From Competibacter_A sp037045685 (GTDB taxonomy: Bacteria > Pseudomonadota > Gammaproteobacteria > Competibacterales > Competibacteraceae): a stretch of DNA of 64,000 bases. Shown one piece after another: positions 25,258-35,122 of the stretch (the first letter of the stretch is position 1; every line of letters starts with the position of its first letter). The stretch covers positions 62,001 through 126,000 of the forward strand of contig JBAOII010000014.1 in NCBI GenBank assembly GCA_037045685.1, given 5' to 3'. A program made the position numbers and the translations under genes. A model generated the notes under the pieces. That model saw only the letters and a program-made list of their open reading frames with translations. It was not told the DNA's origin and did no database searches.

Positions 25258-25959
25258 TCAGGGCGGACAAAACCGATAACCGATACCGGTCTCGGTGAGG
25301 AAATGCCGTGGCCGGGCCGGGTCGGCTTCCAGCTTCTGGCGCAAGTGGCCCATGTAGATGCGCAGGTAGTGGCCGCGCTCCACATAGGCCGGCCCCCAGA
25401 CTTCCCGCAGCAGTTGGCGATGGGTCAGCACCTTGCCGGGCTTGGTGACCAGCGCGGCCAGCAACCGGAACTCGATCGGCGTGATATGGACCGGCCGACC
25501 GTCGCGCGCCACCTGCCGGCGTTCGAAATCCACCCTGACCTCGCCGAAGGTCACCGAGGTGGCGCCGCCCGGCTCGCGCGCCTGGCGCCGGCTGACCGCC
25601 CGCACTCGCGCCAGCAATTCGGCAACGCCGAACGGTTTGATCAGATAATCGTCGGCGCCGGCGTCCAGCGCCGCCACCTTGTCGTATTCCTCGACCCGCG
25701 CCGACAGCACCAGCACCGGAATGCCGCTCCAAGCGCGCAAATCGCGGATGAAATCCACGCCGTCGCCGTCCGGCAGACCGAGATCGAGAACGATCAGATC
25801 CGGCTTGCGAGTACCGGCTTCCAACAAACCGCGCCGCAGGGTGTCCGCCTCGTGCACCCGATAGCCCTCGCCCTCCAGCGCGGCGCGCACGAAGCGGCGA
25901 ATGGCCTGCTCGTCTTCGACGATCAAAACGGTCAGGAAGATTTCGGGCGTGGCGATCAT
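25258..25959 (-). CDS. kdpE: KdpE, response regulator of the kdp operon
   Basis: 233 residues. Receiver domain with acidic pair in VEDEQ, phospho-Asp in LIVLDLGLPDGDG (about residue 57), the Ser/Thr position in VLSAR and Lys in IKPF. The C-terminal OmpR-type winged helix contains LTPIEFRLL-like HITPIEFRLLAALV and YLRIYMGHLRQKLE. Its start overlaps the kdpD stop (ATGA), so it is the last gene of the operon. It should bind the TTTA-rich box at 35302. Confidence 0.95.
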   Translation of the reverse strand: MIATPEIFLTVLIVEDEQAIRRFVRAALEGEGYRVHEADTLRRGLLEAGTRKPDLIVLDLGLPDGDGVDFIRDLRAWSGIPVLVLSARVEEYDKVAALDAGADDYLIKPFGVAELLARVRAVSRRQAREPGGATSVTFGEVRVDFERRQVARDGRPVHITPIEFRLLAALVTKPGKVLTHRQLLREVWGPAYVERGHYLRIYMGHLRQKLEADPARPRHFLTETGIGYRFCPP

Positions 25960-28676
25960 GGCGGCTCCAGGTCGGACTCATCATCGGTTTCGAGCGGCGG
26001 CGGCGGTTCCAGCGGCAGGGTGAAAATGAAGCGGGCCCCGCCGACGACCCGGTTTTCGGCCCGGATCTGGCCGCCGTGCGCTTCGATGATCGCCCGGCAG
26101 ATCGCCAGCCCGAGACCGACGCCCGGCACCGCCGACTCCGCGTGACCCCGGACGAATTTCTCGAACAGGGCCTGTTCCCGGCCGGCCGGCAAACCCGGCC
26201 CTTCGTCCCAGACCTCGACGGTGAGCCGGTCGGTGCCGGCCGTGGCGGTCACCCCGATCGCGGCGCCGGGCGGCGTGTATTTGGCGGCGTTTTCCAGCAG
26301 ATTGACCAGCGCCCGCTCGATCAGCACCGCGTCGCAATTGACCAGCGGCAGTTCCGGGTCGAGCGCCAGCCGCAGCGGATGCTCGCGCAGCGGCTGCTCC
26401 AGCAGCCGCGTGGACGAGCCGACCAGTTCCTCCAGCGATTGCCAGTCCTTGCGCAGGCGGATGCCGCCGGCCTGCAATTTGGCCATGTCCAGCAGGTTGT
26501 CGGCCAGCAGCGCCATCCGCACCGCCTGCTGGCGGATCGCCGCCAGCGATTCCTGGTGGGGGGACTGTTCGGCGGTCAACTCCAGCGCCAGCGTTTCCGC
26601 CAGTCCGATCATCGCGGTCAGCGGCGTGCGCAGATCGTGGGACAGCGCCGCCAGCAGCGAATTGCGCTGCCGCTCCGCTTCCATTTTCACCAGCGTGTCG
26701 CGGGCGACCGCCGCGAAATGGACTCGCTCCAGAGCGATGGCGATCAGCGCGGCGAAGGTGTCCAGCAGCCGCCGCTGTTCCGGGATCATCAGCAGGCGCC
26801 GCTGTTCGGGGGCCACGGCCAGCACCCCGCGCGTGCGCAGCGGGGCCTTGAGCGGCAGATACAGCAGCGACGCGGCGGGCAGGGTGTCGGTGCCAAGACC
26901 GGCCGGATCGTTCCGGTCGAAGCACCACTGCGCGATGGCGAGATCCACTTTCGGCTTGCCGGGCCGCACCGGCGGCGGTTGCAACCGATCCTGGTCGTCC
27001 GGCAGCAGCAAGCGCGCCTTGACCCGGAAGCTGGCCTCGACGCAGCGCTCGCTGATCTCGATCACCTGCTCGACGGCCAGCGCCCCGGACAGCTCGCGCG
27101 ACATCTCGTAGAGGTAGCGGGCGCGCTCCTCGCGGGCGCGAGCGACTTGGGCCTGATAGCGGAACCGGGCGGTGAGCTGGCCGACGATCAGGCCGACGCT
27201 CAGCATCACCGCGAAGGTGAGCAGGTATTGCCAGTCGTGGACCGCCAGCGAGAAGCGGGGCGGCACGAAGAAGACATCGAACGCGACGACGTTGACGATC
27301 GCCGCCAGCACCGCCGGGCCGCGCCCGTACCGCACGGCCACGCCGACCACCGCCAGCAAAAACAGCATGATGATGTTGGCCAGGTCGAAATGCGGCAGCA
27401 GCGGGGTGGCCAGCAGCGCGGTCCCCAGGCAAATCAGCAAAGCCGCCCCATAGCTCCGCGCCACGGTCGGCGGCACGGTTCGCGCTTCGTCTTCGGGCTT
27501 GGCGGTCGGGCCGAGGGAACGCCGGGGCGAGTCCTCTTGCGCCAGCGCCAGCAGATCGAGGCCGGGAGCCAGGCGCGCCAGCCGCCCGGCGAGCGGCTGA
27601 CGGAACCAGCGCCAGCGGCCCGGCCGGCCACGACCGACCACCACCCAGCCCAAGCCGTGCCGGCGGGCGTATTCGACGATGGCCGGGGCGATATCGGCGG
27701 CGGCCTGGGTCGCGGTGCGGGCGCCGAGATCGTGGGCCAGCTTGAGGGTGTCGAGGATCGCCCGGCGGCGGGCCTCCGGCTGGCGTTGCAGCGCCGGGGT
27801 TTCCACGTACAGAGCGTGCCATTCCCCGTCCAGTTTGCCGGCCAGCCGGCTGGCCGCGCGCACCAGCGCGTCGGCTCCGGCGCCGGGGCCGACGCACACC
27901 AGCAAGGCTTCGCGCAGGGGAGGCGGTATGCCGCCGTCCCGCTGCCGGTAGCTCTGCATCTCGTCGTCCACCCGGTCGGCGGTGCGCCGCAGCGCCAGCT
28001 CGCGCAGGGCGATCAGGTTGCCCTTGCGGAAGAAGTTCTGAATCGCGCGCTCGGCCTGATCCGGCAGGTAGACCTTGCCTTCCCTGAGCCGCTGCAACAG
28101 TTCGTCGGGCGGGAGATCGACCAGCACCACCTCGTCGGCCTGGTCGAAAACCCGGTCGGTGACGGTTTCCCAGACCCGGATGCCGGTCAGGCCGCCGACC
28201 ACATCGTTGAGGGTCTCCAGATGTTGGACGTTGACCGTGGTCAAGACATCGATCCCGGCGTCGAGCAGCTCCTCGACATCCTGCCAGCGCTTCGGGTGCC
28301 GGCAGCCGGGCGCGTTGCTGTGCGCCAGTTCGTCCACCAGGATCAGCGCCGGCCGTCGCGCCAAGGCGCCATCGAGATCGAATTCCCGCAGCACCCGACC
28401 CCGGTGAGGCACCTCTTTCAGCGGCAGTTGTTCGAGGCCCTCCAGCAAGGCGGCGGTTTCCTTGCGGCCGTGGGTTTCGACCAAGCCCACCACGACATCC
28501 AGCCCTTGCTCGCGCAACTGGCGGGCGGCCAGCAGCATGGCGTAGGTTTTGCCGACGCCGGCCGACGCCCCGAAAAAGATTTTCAGCTTGCCGCGCTGAG
28601 CGCGAGCCTCCTCCCGCTTGAGGCGGTCGAGCAACTGGTCGGGATCGGGGCGGGCATCTTCGGGTTTGCCGTTCAC
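25956..28676 (-). CDS. kdpD: KdpD, sensor histidine kinase for potassium limitation
   Basis: 906 residues from a GTG at 28676, which overlaps the stop of the preceding gene. N-terminal KdpD domain with Walker A GASAGVGKT (about residues 34-42), then a universal-stress-protein-like domain (about 250-370). Four membrane segments lie at about 400-490, followed by a GAF-like region. The kinase core has the phospho-His in LSHDLRTPL, N box LENAAKYTPP, and G boxes DEGPGLP and GVGLGLAI. It senses low potassium/turgor and phosphorylates KdpE. Long open frames continuing past the start in the same phase are coincidental. Confidence 0.95.
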   Translation of the reverse strand: MNGKPEDARPDPDQLLDRLKREEARAQRGKLKIFFGASAGVGKTYAMLLAARQLREQGLDVVVGLVETHGRKETAALLEGLEQLPLKEVPHRGRVLREFDLDGALARRPALILVDELAHSNAPGCRHPKRWQDVEELLDAGIDVLTTVNVQHLETLNDVVGGLTGIRVWETVTDRVFDQADEVVLVDLPPDELLQRLREGKVYLPDQAERAIQNFFRKGNLIALRELALRRTADRVDDEMQSYRQRDGGIPPPLREALLVCVGPGAGADALVRAASRLAGKLDGEWHALYVETPALQRQPEARRRAILDTLKLAHDLGARTATQAAADIAPAIVEYARRHGLGWVVVGRGRPGRWRWFRQPLAGRLARLAPGLDLLALAQEDSPRRSLGPTAKPEDEARTVPPTVARSYGAALLICLGTALLATPLLPHFDLANIIMLFLLAVVGVAVRYGRGPAVLAAIVNVVAFDVFFVPPRFSLAVHDWQYLLTFAVMLSVGLIVGQLTARFRYQAQVARAREERARYLYEMSRELSGALAVEQVIEISERCVEASFRVKARLLLPDDQDRLQPPPVRPGKPKVDLAIAQWCFDRNDPAGLGTDTLPAASLLYLPLKAPLRTRGVLAVAPEQRRLLMIPEQRRLLDTFAALIAIALERVHFAAVARDTLVKMEAERQRNSLLAALSHDLRTPLTAMIGLAETLALELTAEQSPHQESLAAIRQQAVRMALLADNLLDMAKLQAGGIRLRKDWQSLEELVGSSTRLLEQPLREHPLRLALDPELPLVNCDAVLIERALVNLLENAAKYTPPGAAIGVTATAGTDRLTVEVWDEGPGLPAGREQALFEKFVRGHAESAVPGVGLGLAICRAIIEAHGGQIRAENRVVGGARFIFTLPLEPPPPLETDDESDLEPP

Positions 28677-30340
28677 GGCAGGGCCTTTTTTCCGTCGGGG
28701 TTCCGCCAAATTCTGAGCAGGACCCGAGTTCGGTCCCACCAAGTCAGCCGCTTGTCCGCCAAGGCTTCCAGAAAATCCGAGAGCACCTTGGAATGGGCGA
28801 CCGCATAGTTGACGAGCAGGGTGCTGGGAACGACCACCGCCGAAAAGATCAACAGCTTGACCCAGGCCGGCTGGTCGGTTTCGTCGAAGATATTCATCCC
28901 CAGAAAGCCGGTCGAGACGGTGGCGATCAACCCCAGGGTCGTCACCACGGTCAGCCGCACCACGGTATTGGCTTGACGCCTGAGGCTGTCGCTGTCCAGA
29001 TATTGGTTCATGTCCTTGATCGACGCGCTGACATCCTGGTAGATCCTGTCGGTGTTGAGATGGCCGGTCAGCAGTTGGAACAAGTCCCGGACCTGGGCCT
29101 GGTTGGAGACTTCGTGGAACCAGTAGCGTTCGGTGAAACGCAGGAACGTTTCCAGGATCCGGCGGATTTCCCGCTTGAATGCCCGCACCGAATCCGTGTC
29201 GCGGATGTCGAGCTGGCTGATCGCTTCGACCAGCCATTCCGAGAACAGCAGCAGAGTGGCCTTGTGGAAGTGGGCGATCAGGTTGATCAAAAAATATTGA
29301 TGGCGGAACTGGCCCAGCAGACCGATTTCCGGGTCGGCGAAGAAACGTTCGTGGGCCTTGCCGATCACCACGAAGGCGTGGCCGCAACACAGGTAGCGGC
29401 TGGTCAGGGCCGGATTGCCGGGCTCCCAGAACTTGTCGTTGCAGTAGTGTTGCTCGAAGTCGGCCAACTGTTTCTCGGAATACGGCAAGGTCTCGGACGG
29501 CCCCGCTTTGGTGATCAGCGCCAGCCGGGCGAAATCGCCGCGCGTCAGGCTCTGGGGATCGCTGAAGCTGAGGTAGGCCAGCAGGGGCATCCGGTGGTAT
29601 TCGATCTGCCGGTAACGGATCGCGCCTTCGCGGTTGGAATGGTAGAAGGCCAGCGGACGCAACAAGTATTCCCAGTGGGCGGCGACGTTGGGGGAACGGT
29701 GCCGGCAGACGAACGAGAGATAGCGGTGCCGGTCCTCGTAGTCGGACGCCGCCAGCGTCTGGCCCGTCGCCGTCAACCACTCCACCCGATACGGGCATTC
29801 CCCGCCCCGGCCGTCGGCTTCCCAGAATGCCGGGTAGGCCCGCCCGACCTTGAACAGGACATCTTCGGCCAGCGCGAGCGGGATGTCGTTGGCGAAGAAC
29901 TCCACCACCGGGATAATGATGTCGATGTCGTAGAAGAAATAAAGATCGACGTGGGCGATCTGGAACAGCAGGGGGGGTGTTCGCTCGTCGAGCACGACCC
30001 GCATCCGGGCGATATCGTGCCGGCGGAACACCCGGATCGGCGATTGGCCGTAGCCGGTCTGTCCTTCGCGCCCCACGCCTTCACCGTACAGGAAACGCTG
30101 CACGAAAGGCATGAAGGTGACGAATTCCTGGTAGTGCCGTTCCTGAAAACTGCCAGGATCGCCGAACTCGTCGTCCACTTCCCGCCACGGGCATTTGTCC
30201 CCCATCGCCTCCAGTAGCTCCCAGTACTTGGAGACGTGCATGGTTTCCGCTTGATCGCGCATCACCCGCAACGGCCACAGCAGGATTTGGCGGAAATGGC
30301 GGACCAAGGGAGGTGAAGTTATTGTTGTCGCGTCGTTCAT
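28673..30340 (-). CDS. CorA-like protein with GMN motif, inside the kdp operon
   Basis: 555 residues, starting 42 bp after kdpC and overlapping kdpD by three bases. A large soluble N-terminal region (about residues 1-440, with Trp/Tyr-rich segments such as HVDLYFFYDIDIII) is followed by a helical stretch (VSASIKDMNQYLDSDSLRR) and two C-terminal membrane helices. The first ends in GFLGMNIF, the Gly-Met-Asn selectivity motif of CorA-type divalent cation channels; the second is VKLLIFSAVVVPSTLLVNYAV. CorA proteins are usually about 320 residues, so this is a long divergent member. Its place between kdpC and kdpD suggests a role in potassium-linked cation balance, which is inference. Confidence 0.75.
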   Translation of the reverse strand: MNDATTITSPPLVRHFRQILLWPLRVMRDQAETMHVSKYWELLEAMGDKCPWREVDDEFGDPGSFQERHYQEFVTFMPFVQRFLYGEGVGREGQTGYGQSPIRVFRRHDIARMRVVLDERTPPLLFQIAHVDLYFFYDIDIIIPVVEFFANDIPLALAEDVLFKVGRAYPAFWEADGRGGECPYRVEWLTATGQTLAASDYEDRHRYLSFVCRHRSPNVAAHWEYLLRPLAFYHSNREGAIRYRQIEYHRMPLLAYLSFSDPQSLTRGDFARLALITKAGPSETLPYSEKQLADFEQHYCNDKFWEPGNPALTSRYLCCGHAFVVIGKAHERFFADPEIGLLGQFRHQYFLINLIAHFHKATLLLFSEWLVEAISQLDIRDTDSVRAFKREIRRILETFLRFTERYWFHEVSNQAQVRDLFQLLTGHLNTDRIYQDVSASIKDMNQYLDSDSLRRQANTVVRLTVVTTLGLIATVSTGFLGMNIFDETDQPAWVKLLIFSAVVVPSTLLVNYAVAHSKVLSDFLEALADKRLTWWDRTRVLLRIWRNPDGKKALP

Positions 30341-30382
30341 CGGTGCTTATTTTCCCCTGCTCGCGCATCCGGGGCGCGGCAT

Positions 30383-30971
30383 TCACGGTCTGGGATTTGG
30401 CCGCAAACCATCGAGCGCGAGATTGAGTTCGAGCACGTTGACGCGCGGTTCGCCGAAAATTCCCCACTGGCGATCTTCGGTTTGCTGGACGACCAAGTTT
30501 CGCACGGTTTCGGGCGCCAGTCCGCGCGCCCGCGCGACGCGCGCGACTTGATACTCGGCGGCAGCCGGGCTGATGTGCGGGATCGAGGCCGCTGGCCGAT
30601 GCGGTGACCAAATCCACCGGCACCGGCGCGGCGTTGCCCGGATCGGCGTCACGCAGCGCCTTGACGCGGCCCTCCACCGCCTCTTTCAAAGCGGGATTGA
30701 GCGGACCGAGATTGGAGCCGCTGGAGGCCGCCGCGTTGTTGGGGTAGGGGCCGGTGGCCGACGGCCGGCCCCAAAAGTATTTCGGGTCGGTGAAATTCTG
30801 GCCGATCAGCCGGGAGCCGACCCGTTTGCCGTCGCGCTCGATCAGGCTGCCGGCGGCTTGTTTCGGAAATAGAGCCTGCCCGATGCCCGTCACCAGCAGC
30901 GGATAGATCAGGCCGGTGATGAGGGAAAGCAGGATGAACAGTGTCAGAGCGGGTCGAATCAGGGTTTTCAT
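30383..30971 (-). CDS. kdpC: KdpC, potassium-transporting ATPase subunit C (one frameshift)
   Basis: Met 30971 begins a single membrane helix (LTLFILLSLITGLIYPLLVTG) and the KdpC motifs GSLIGQ-like GSRLIGQNFTDPKYFWGRPS and GPLNPALKEAV. After SGLDP the frame is off by one base (one extra G near 30578). The correct frame continues HISPAAAEYQVARVARARGL and ends with NVLELNLALD at 30383. Together this is a normal-length KdpC of about 195 residues. It stabilises the KdpA-KdpB complex. The surrounding genes are intact, so a sequence error is more likely than loss of the operon. Confidence 0.88.
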
Positions 30972-30993
30972 GGTTTATTTCTCCTGCGAATCT

Positions 30994-33060
30994 TTACGCC
31001 CAACCCGCGAACGCGATCAGCAGATCGATCAGCTTGATGCCGATGAACGGCACGATCACGCCGCCGAGACCGTAGATCAGCAGATTGCGCCGCAGCAGGA
31101 CCGCCGCGCCGAGCGGCCGGTATTTGACGCCCGTCAGCGCCAGGGGAATGAGGAAGATGATGATCAGGGCATTGAAGATCACCGCCGACAAAATCGCCGA
31201 GGCCGGGCTGGCGAGGCCCATGACGTTGAGCGCCGCGAGCTGCGGATAGGTGGTGACGAAAGCCGCCGGAACGATGGCGAAATACTTGGCGATGTCGTTG
31301 GCGACGCTGAAGGTCGTGAGCGAGCCGCGCGTCATCAACATCTGTTTGCCGGTCTCGACGATCTCGATCAGCTTGGTCGGGTTGGAGTCCAGATCCACCA
31401 TGTTGCCGGCTTCCTTGGCGGCCTGGGTGCCGCTGTTCATGGCGACCGCCACGTCGGCTTGGGCCAGTGCGGGCGCATCGTTGGTGCCGTCGCCGGTCAT
31501 CGCCACCAGCCGGCCCTCGGCCTGATGCTGGCGAATCAGAGCCAGCTTCGCCTCCGGCGTGGCTTCGGCGAGAAAATCGTCCACCCCGGCTTCGGCGGCG
31601 ATGGCGGCGGCGGTCAGCCGGTTGTCGCCGGTGATCATCACCGTCTTGATGCCCATCCGGCGCAATTCGGCGAAACGCTCCTTGATGCCGCCCTTGACGA
31701 TGTCCTTGAGTTCGATCACGCCCAGTACTTTGGCGCCGTCGGCGACCACCAGAGGGGTACTGCCTCGGCTGGCCACCTCGTTCACGGCGTGAGTGACGGG
31801 GCTCGGGAAACCGCCCCCGAGCGCTTCGACGTGTTGGCGGATGGCGTCCGCCGAACCCTTGCGAATCTGCTGGTCACCCAGGTTCACGCCGCTCATCCGA
31901 GTCTGGGCCGAGAAGTGCACGAAGGTGGCGCCGAGAGCGTGAATATCCCGCTCGCGCAGGTTGAAGCGCTGCTTGGCGAGCACGACGATGCTGCGCCCCT
32001 CCGGCGTTTCGTCGGCCAAGGACGCGAGTTGCGCGGCATCGGCCAAGTAGTGCTCGGTAAAACCGGGGGCCGGCAGAAACGCCGCCGCCTGCCGGTTGCC
32101 GAGGGTGATGGTGCCGGTCTTGTCGAGCAGCAGCACGTCCACGTCGCCCGCCGCTTCCACCGCCCGGCCTGAGGTGGCGATGACATTCGCCTGCATCATC
32201 CGGCTCATGCCGGCCACGCCGATGGCCGACAGCAGCCCGGCGATGGTGGTCGGAATCAGGCAGACCAGCAAAGCGACGAGCACCGTGAGCGTCACCGGCG
32301 AACCGGTTTTCGCCACCGCCACGCCGAACAGCGAGAACGGCAACAAGGTGACCGTGACGCCGAGGAAAATGATCGTCAGTGCCACCAGCAGAATGGTCAG
32401 CGCGATCTCGTTGGGCGTCTTCTGGCGCTTGGCGCCTTCCACCATCGCGATCATGCGGTCGATGAACGCCTCGCCGGGATTGACCGACACGCGGACCACG
32501 ATCCAGTCGGACAGCACGGTGGTGCCGCCGGTGACGGCGCTGAAGTCACCGCCGGACTCGCGGATCACCGGCGCGGATTCGCCGGTGATGGCGCTTTCGT
32601 TCACCGAGGCGACGCCCTCGATCACTTCGCCGTCGGCCGGGATCATATCGCCGGCCTCGATCAGCACCACATCGCCGCGCCGCAACTCCGTGCCGGGCAA
32701 CAAGTCCACGGGAGCGCCGTAGCGCGGTTCCCGTAGCTTCTTGGCCACGACGGTTTTCTTGGCGCCGCGCAGAGACGCCGCCTGGGCCTTGCTGCGGCCC
32801 TCGGCTAGCGCCTCGGCGAAATTGGCGAACAGCACCGTGAACCACAGCCACAGAGCGACGGCGAGAATGAAGCCGGCGGCGGCCTCGCCCTGGCCGCCGA
32901 GCGCCTGCGCCCACAGCACCGTGGTCAGAATGCTGCCGACGTATACCACGAACATCACCGGGTTACGCCATTGCAGCCGGGGGTCCAGCTTTTTGAAGGA
33001 ATCGACGATGGCGGGTTTCACCAGCGTCGGATCCAACAGGGTCAGCGTTTTGCGAGACAT
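30994..33060 (-). CDS. kdpB: KdpB, P-type ATPase subunit
   Basis: 688 residues from MSRKTLTLLDP at 33060, the normal length. The phosphorylation site is DKTGTITLGNRQA, the actuator domain has SAITGESAPVI, and the hinge reads MTGDGTNDAPALAQADVAVAMNSG in segments. LIPTTIAGLLSAIGVAGMSRM is the KdpB-specific fourth membrane helix. It hydrolyses ATP to drive potassium uptake through KdpA in the inner membrane. It starts 19 bp after kdpA. Confidence 0.97.
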   Translation of the reverse strand: MSRKTLTLLDPTLVKPAIVDSFKKLDPRLQWRNPVMFVVYVGSILTTVLWAQALGGQGEAAAGFILAVALWLWFTVLFANFAEALAEGRSKAQAASLRGAKKTVVAKKLREPRYGAPVDLLPGTELRRGDVVLIEAGDMIPADGEVIEGVASVNESAITGESAPVIRESGGDFSAVTGGTTVLSDWIVVRVSVNPGEAFIDRMIAMVEGAKRQKTPNEIALTILLVALTIIFLGVTVTLLPFSLFGVAVAKTGSPVTLTVLVALLVCLIPTTIAGLLSAIGVAGMSRMMQANVIATSGRAVEAAGDVDVLLLDKTGTITLGNRQAAAFLPAPGFTEHYLADAAQLASLADETPEGRSIVVLAKQRFNLRERDIHALGATFVHFSAQTRMSGVNLGDQQIRKGSADAIRQHVEALGGGFPSPVTHAVNEVASRGSTPLVVADGAKVLGVIELKDIVKGGIKERFAELRRMGIKTVMITGDNRLTAAAIAAEAGVDDFLAEATPEAKLALIRQHQAEGRLVAMTGDGTNDAPALAQADVAVAMNSGTQAAKEAGNMVDLDSNPTKLIEIVETGKQMLMTRGSLTTFSVANDIAKYFAIVPAAFVTTYPQLAALNVMGLASPASAILSAVIFNALIIIFLIPLALTGVKYRPLGAAVLLRRNLLIYGLGGVIVPFIGIKLIDLLIAFAGWA

Positions 33061-33079
33061 GGATTTTTTCTCCTTCCCC

Positions 33080-34891
33080 TCAGTGTCCAGCCCACAGCAT
33101 GAAATGCTCGACCACCGGCCCCAAGGCCAGCGCGGGCACATAGTTCAGCAGGCCCACCAGCAGGACCGTGCCGATCAGCAGGGTCACGAACAGCGGCCCG
33201 TGCGTGGGCAAGGTGCCCGAGGTCGTGGCGATGCGCTTCTTCGCCGCCAGCGAGCCGGCCATGGCCAGCACCGGCACGATGACCGCGAGGCGGCCGAACC
33301 ACATGGCGACGGCCAGCAGCACGTTGTAAAAAGGTGTGTTGGCGCCGAGACCGGCGAAGGCGCTGCCGTTGTTGTTGCCAGCCGAAGTGAAGGCGTACAG
33401 CACTTCCGAGAACCCGTGGGCGCCGGGATTGAAGATGCCAGCCCGGCCGCTGACGGTCATCACGGCGATGGCGGTTCCGCCGAGCACCAAGAGCGGCGTC
33501 ACCAGAATGGCGATGGCGGTCATTTTCATCTCGTAGGCTTCGATCTTCTTGCCCAGGTATTCGGGCGTGCGGCCGATCATCAGGCCGGCGATGAAGACCG
33601 CCATGATGGCGAACACCAGCATGCCGTAGAGACCGGAACCGACGCCGCCGAACACCACTTCGCCGAGCTGCATCAGGACCAGCGGCACCATTCCGCCGAG
33701 CGGGGTGAACGAGTCGTGCATGGCGATGACCGCGCCGCAGGAGGCAGCGGTGGTGATGGTGGCGAACAGGCCCGAGTCGGCGATCCCGAAGCGGGTTTCC
33801 TTGCCTTCCATGTTGCCGCCCGCCTGGGTCGCGCTGGCGGTCTGATCGACGCCGGCGGTGGCGAACAGCGGATTGCCCTGCTGCTCGAAAGAGATCGCCG
33901 CGACGGCCATGACCACGAACAGGACGGTCATGGCGGCGAGCACGGCCCAGCCCTGGCGGGTATCGCCGACCATGCGGCCGAAGGTGTAGCACAGCGCGCC
34001 CGGTATCAGAAAAATCGACAGCATCTGGAAGAAGTTGGTCAACGGCGTCGGGTTCTCGAAGGGATGCGCCGAATTGGCGTTGAAGAAACCACCGCCGTTG
34101 GTGCCCAGCATCTTGATCGCTTCCTGCGAGGCGACCGGTCCCATAGCCACCGTCTGCGTTTGAGTGGTGACCGGCTCCATGACCGGATTACCCTGCTGGT
34201 CTTTGAGAGGTTGACCGGCGGCGTCCAGCTTGGGCTGTTCATAGGTCGTGATGTCCACCGTCGCGACGTCCTGATAGGCGGCGAAATTCTGAATCGCGCC
34301 CTGACTCACCAGGAACACCGCGAACACCAGCGACAGCGGCAACAGTATGTAGAGCGTGACCCGCGTCAGATCGACCCAGGCGTTGCCAATGCTCTTGGCG
34401 GTGTGACGGGCAAAACCCCGGATCAAGGCGATGACGACGGCGATTCCGGTCGCCGCCGACAGGAAATTCTGCACGGCCAGCGCGAGCATCTGCGTGAGAT
34501 AGCTCATGGTCGATTCGCCGGCGTAGCCCTGCCAGTTGGTGTTGGTGACGAAGCTGACGGCGGTGTTGAACGCCGAATCGGGGCTGACGTTGGCCATCTG
34601 TTGCGGATTGAACGGCAGCCAGAGCTGGATCCGTTGCAGGGCATAGACGGCGAACACCCCCAGCCCGTTAAATAGCAGGATGGCGAGCGCGTAGCGCAAC
34701 CACCCCATCTCTTCGTTCTTGCGGACGCCACAAAGGCGATAGATCACCGCTTCGATGGGGCCACCGACACGCAGCGCCAAACTGGGGCGTCCTTCCATCA
34801 CGTTCGCGATATAAATGCCGAGCGGTTTGACCAAAACCAGAAGAACGAGCAGAAAAAGTCCGAGCAGCAACCAGGCGTGCGGGGTCATCAT
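33080..34891 (-). CDS. kdpA: KdpA, potassium-binding channel-like subunit
   Basis: 603 residues, about ten membrane helices. Selectivity-filter segments of the superfamily of K transporters are visible: SFVTNTNWQGYAGE, KMLGTNGGGFFNANSAHPFENP, SCGAVIAMHDSFTPLGG and AFTSAGNNNGSAFAG. It forms the ion path of the Kdp complex. Its ATG overlaps the kdpF stop (ATGA), showing translational coupling. Confidence 0.97.
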   Translation of the reverse strand: MMTPHAWLLLGLFLLVLLVLVKPLGIYIANVMEGRPSLALRVGGPIEAVIYRLCGVRKNEEMGWLRYALAILLFNGLGVFAVYALQRIQLWLPFNPQQMANVSPDSAFNTAVSFVTNTNWQGYAGESTMSYLTQMLALAVQNFLSAATGIAVVIALIRGFARHTAKSIGNAWVDLTRVTLYILLPLSLVFAVFLVSQGAIQNFAAYQDVATVDITTYEQPKLDAAGQPLKDQQGNPVMEPVTTQTQTVAMGPVASQEAIKMLGTNGGGFFNANSAHPFENPTPLTNFFQMLSIFLIPGALCYTFGRMVGDTRQGWAVLAAMTVLFVVMAVAAISFEQQGNPLFATAGVDQTASATQAGGNMEGKETRFGIADSGLFATITTAASCGAVIAMHDSFTPLGGMVPLVLMQLGEVVFGGVGSGLYGMLVFAIMAVFIAGLMIGRTPEYLGKKIEAYEMKMTAIAILVTPLLVLGGTAIAVMTVSGRAGIFNPGAHGFSEVLYAFTSAGNNNGSAFAGLGANTPFYNVLLAVAMWFGRLAVIVPVLAMAGSLAAKKRIATTSGTLPTHGPLFVTLLIGTVLLVGLLNYVPALALGPVVEHFMLWAGH

Positions 34892-34977
34892 AAATCCTCC
34901 GCCATCAGCAGGGCGGCGACGAGATAAATCAGCAGCCCGACCGAAACGAGGCTGCCGAGAATGTAGAGCCAGGTCAT
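34888..34977 (-). CDS. kdpF: KdpF, 29-residue lipid-like subunit
   Basis: A single membrane helix, TWLYILGSLVSVGLLIYLV, followed by AALLMAEDL, which is the usual KdpF size and tail. It overlaps both neighbours by four bases (ATGA). KdpF stabilises the Kdp complex. Confidence 0.9.
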   Translation of the reverse strand: MTWLYILGSLVSVGLLIYLVAALLMAEDL

Positions 34978-35066
34978 TGGGTACCTCCCAGTTTGGCGCA
35001 GCCGACCGCTAGGCCGGCGGCCAGCATAAAAAACAACGATATTCCAGCGAGATAGATGAGATCCAT
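34974..35066 (-). CDS. 30-residue membrane peptide upstream of kdpF
   Basis: MDLIYLAGISLFFMLAAGLA followed by VGCAKLGGTQ: one membrane helix with an acidic start and polar end. Its stop overlaps the kdpF start as ATGA, so it is cotranslated. Small unnamed peptides of this layout occur before kdpF in some proteobacteria; a KdpF-like or assembly role is inference. Confidence 0.75.
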   Translation of the reverse strand: MDLIYLAGISLFFMLAAGLAVGCAKLGGTQ

Positions 35067-35122
35067 ACAGCGCCTCCGCGTGTAAGGGCAATGTGATGGG
35101 ACATCGGTGGATGAGGGTAAGG

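Noticed and set aside
26076..28808. Plus-strand frame of 910 codons
   Set aside because: Antisense shadow of kdpD; the opposite strand has every KdpD motif.
28677..29798. N-terminal extension of KdpD to more than 1200 residues
   Set aside because: The added part is an out-of-frame reading of the CorA-like gene; KdpD starts normally at GTG 28676.
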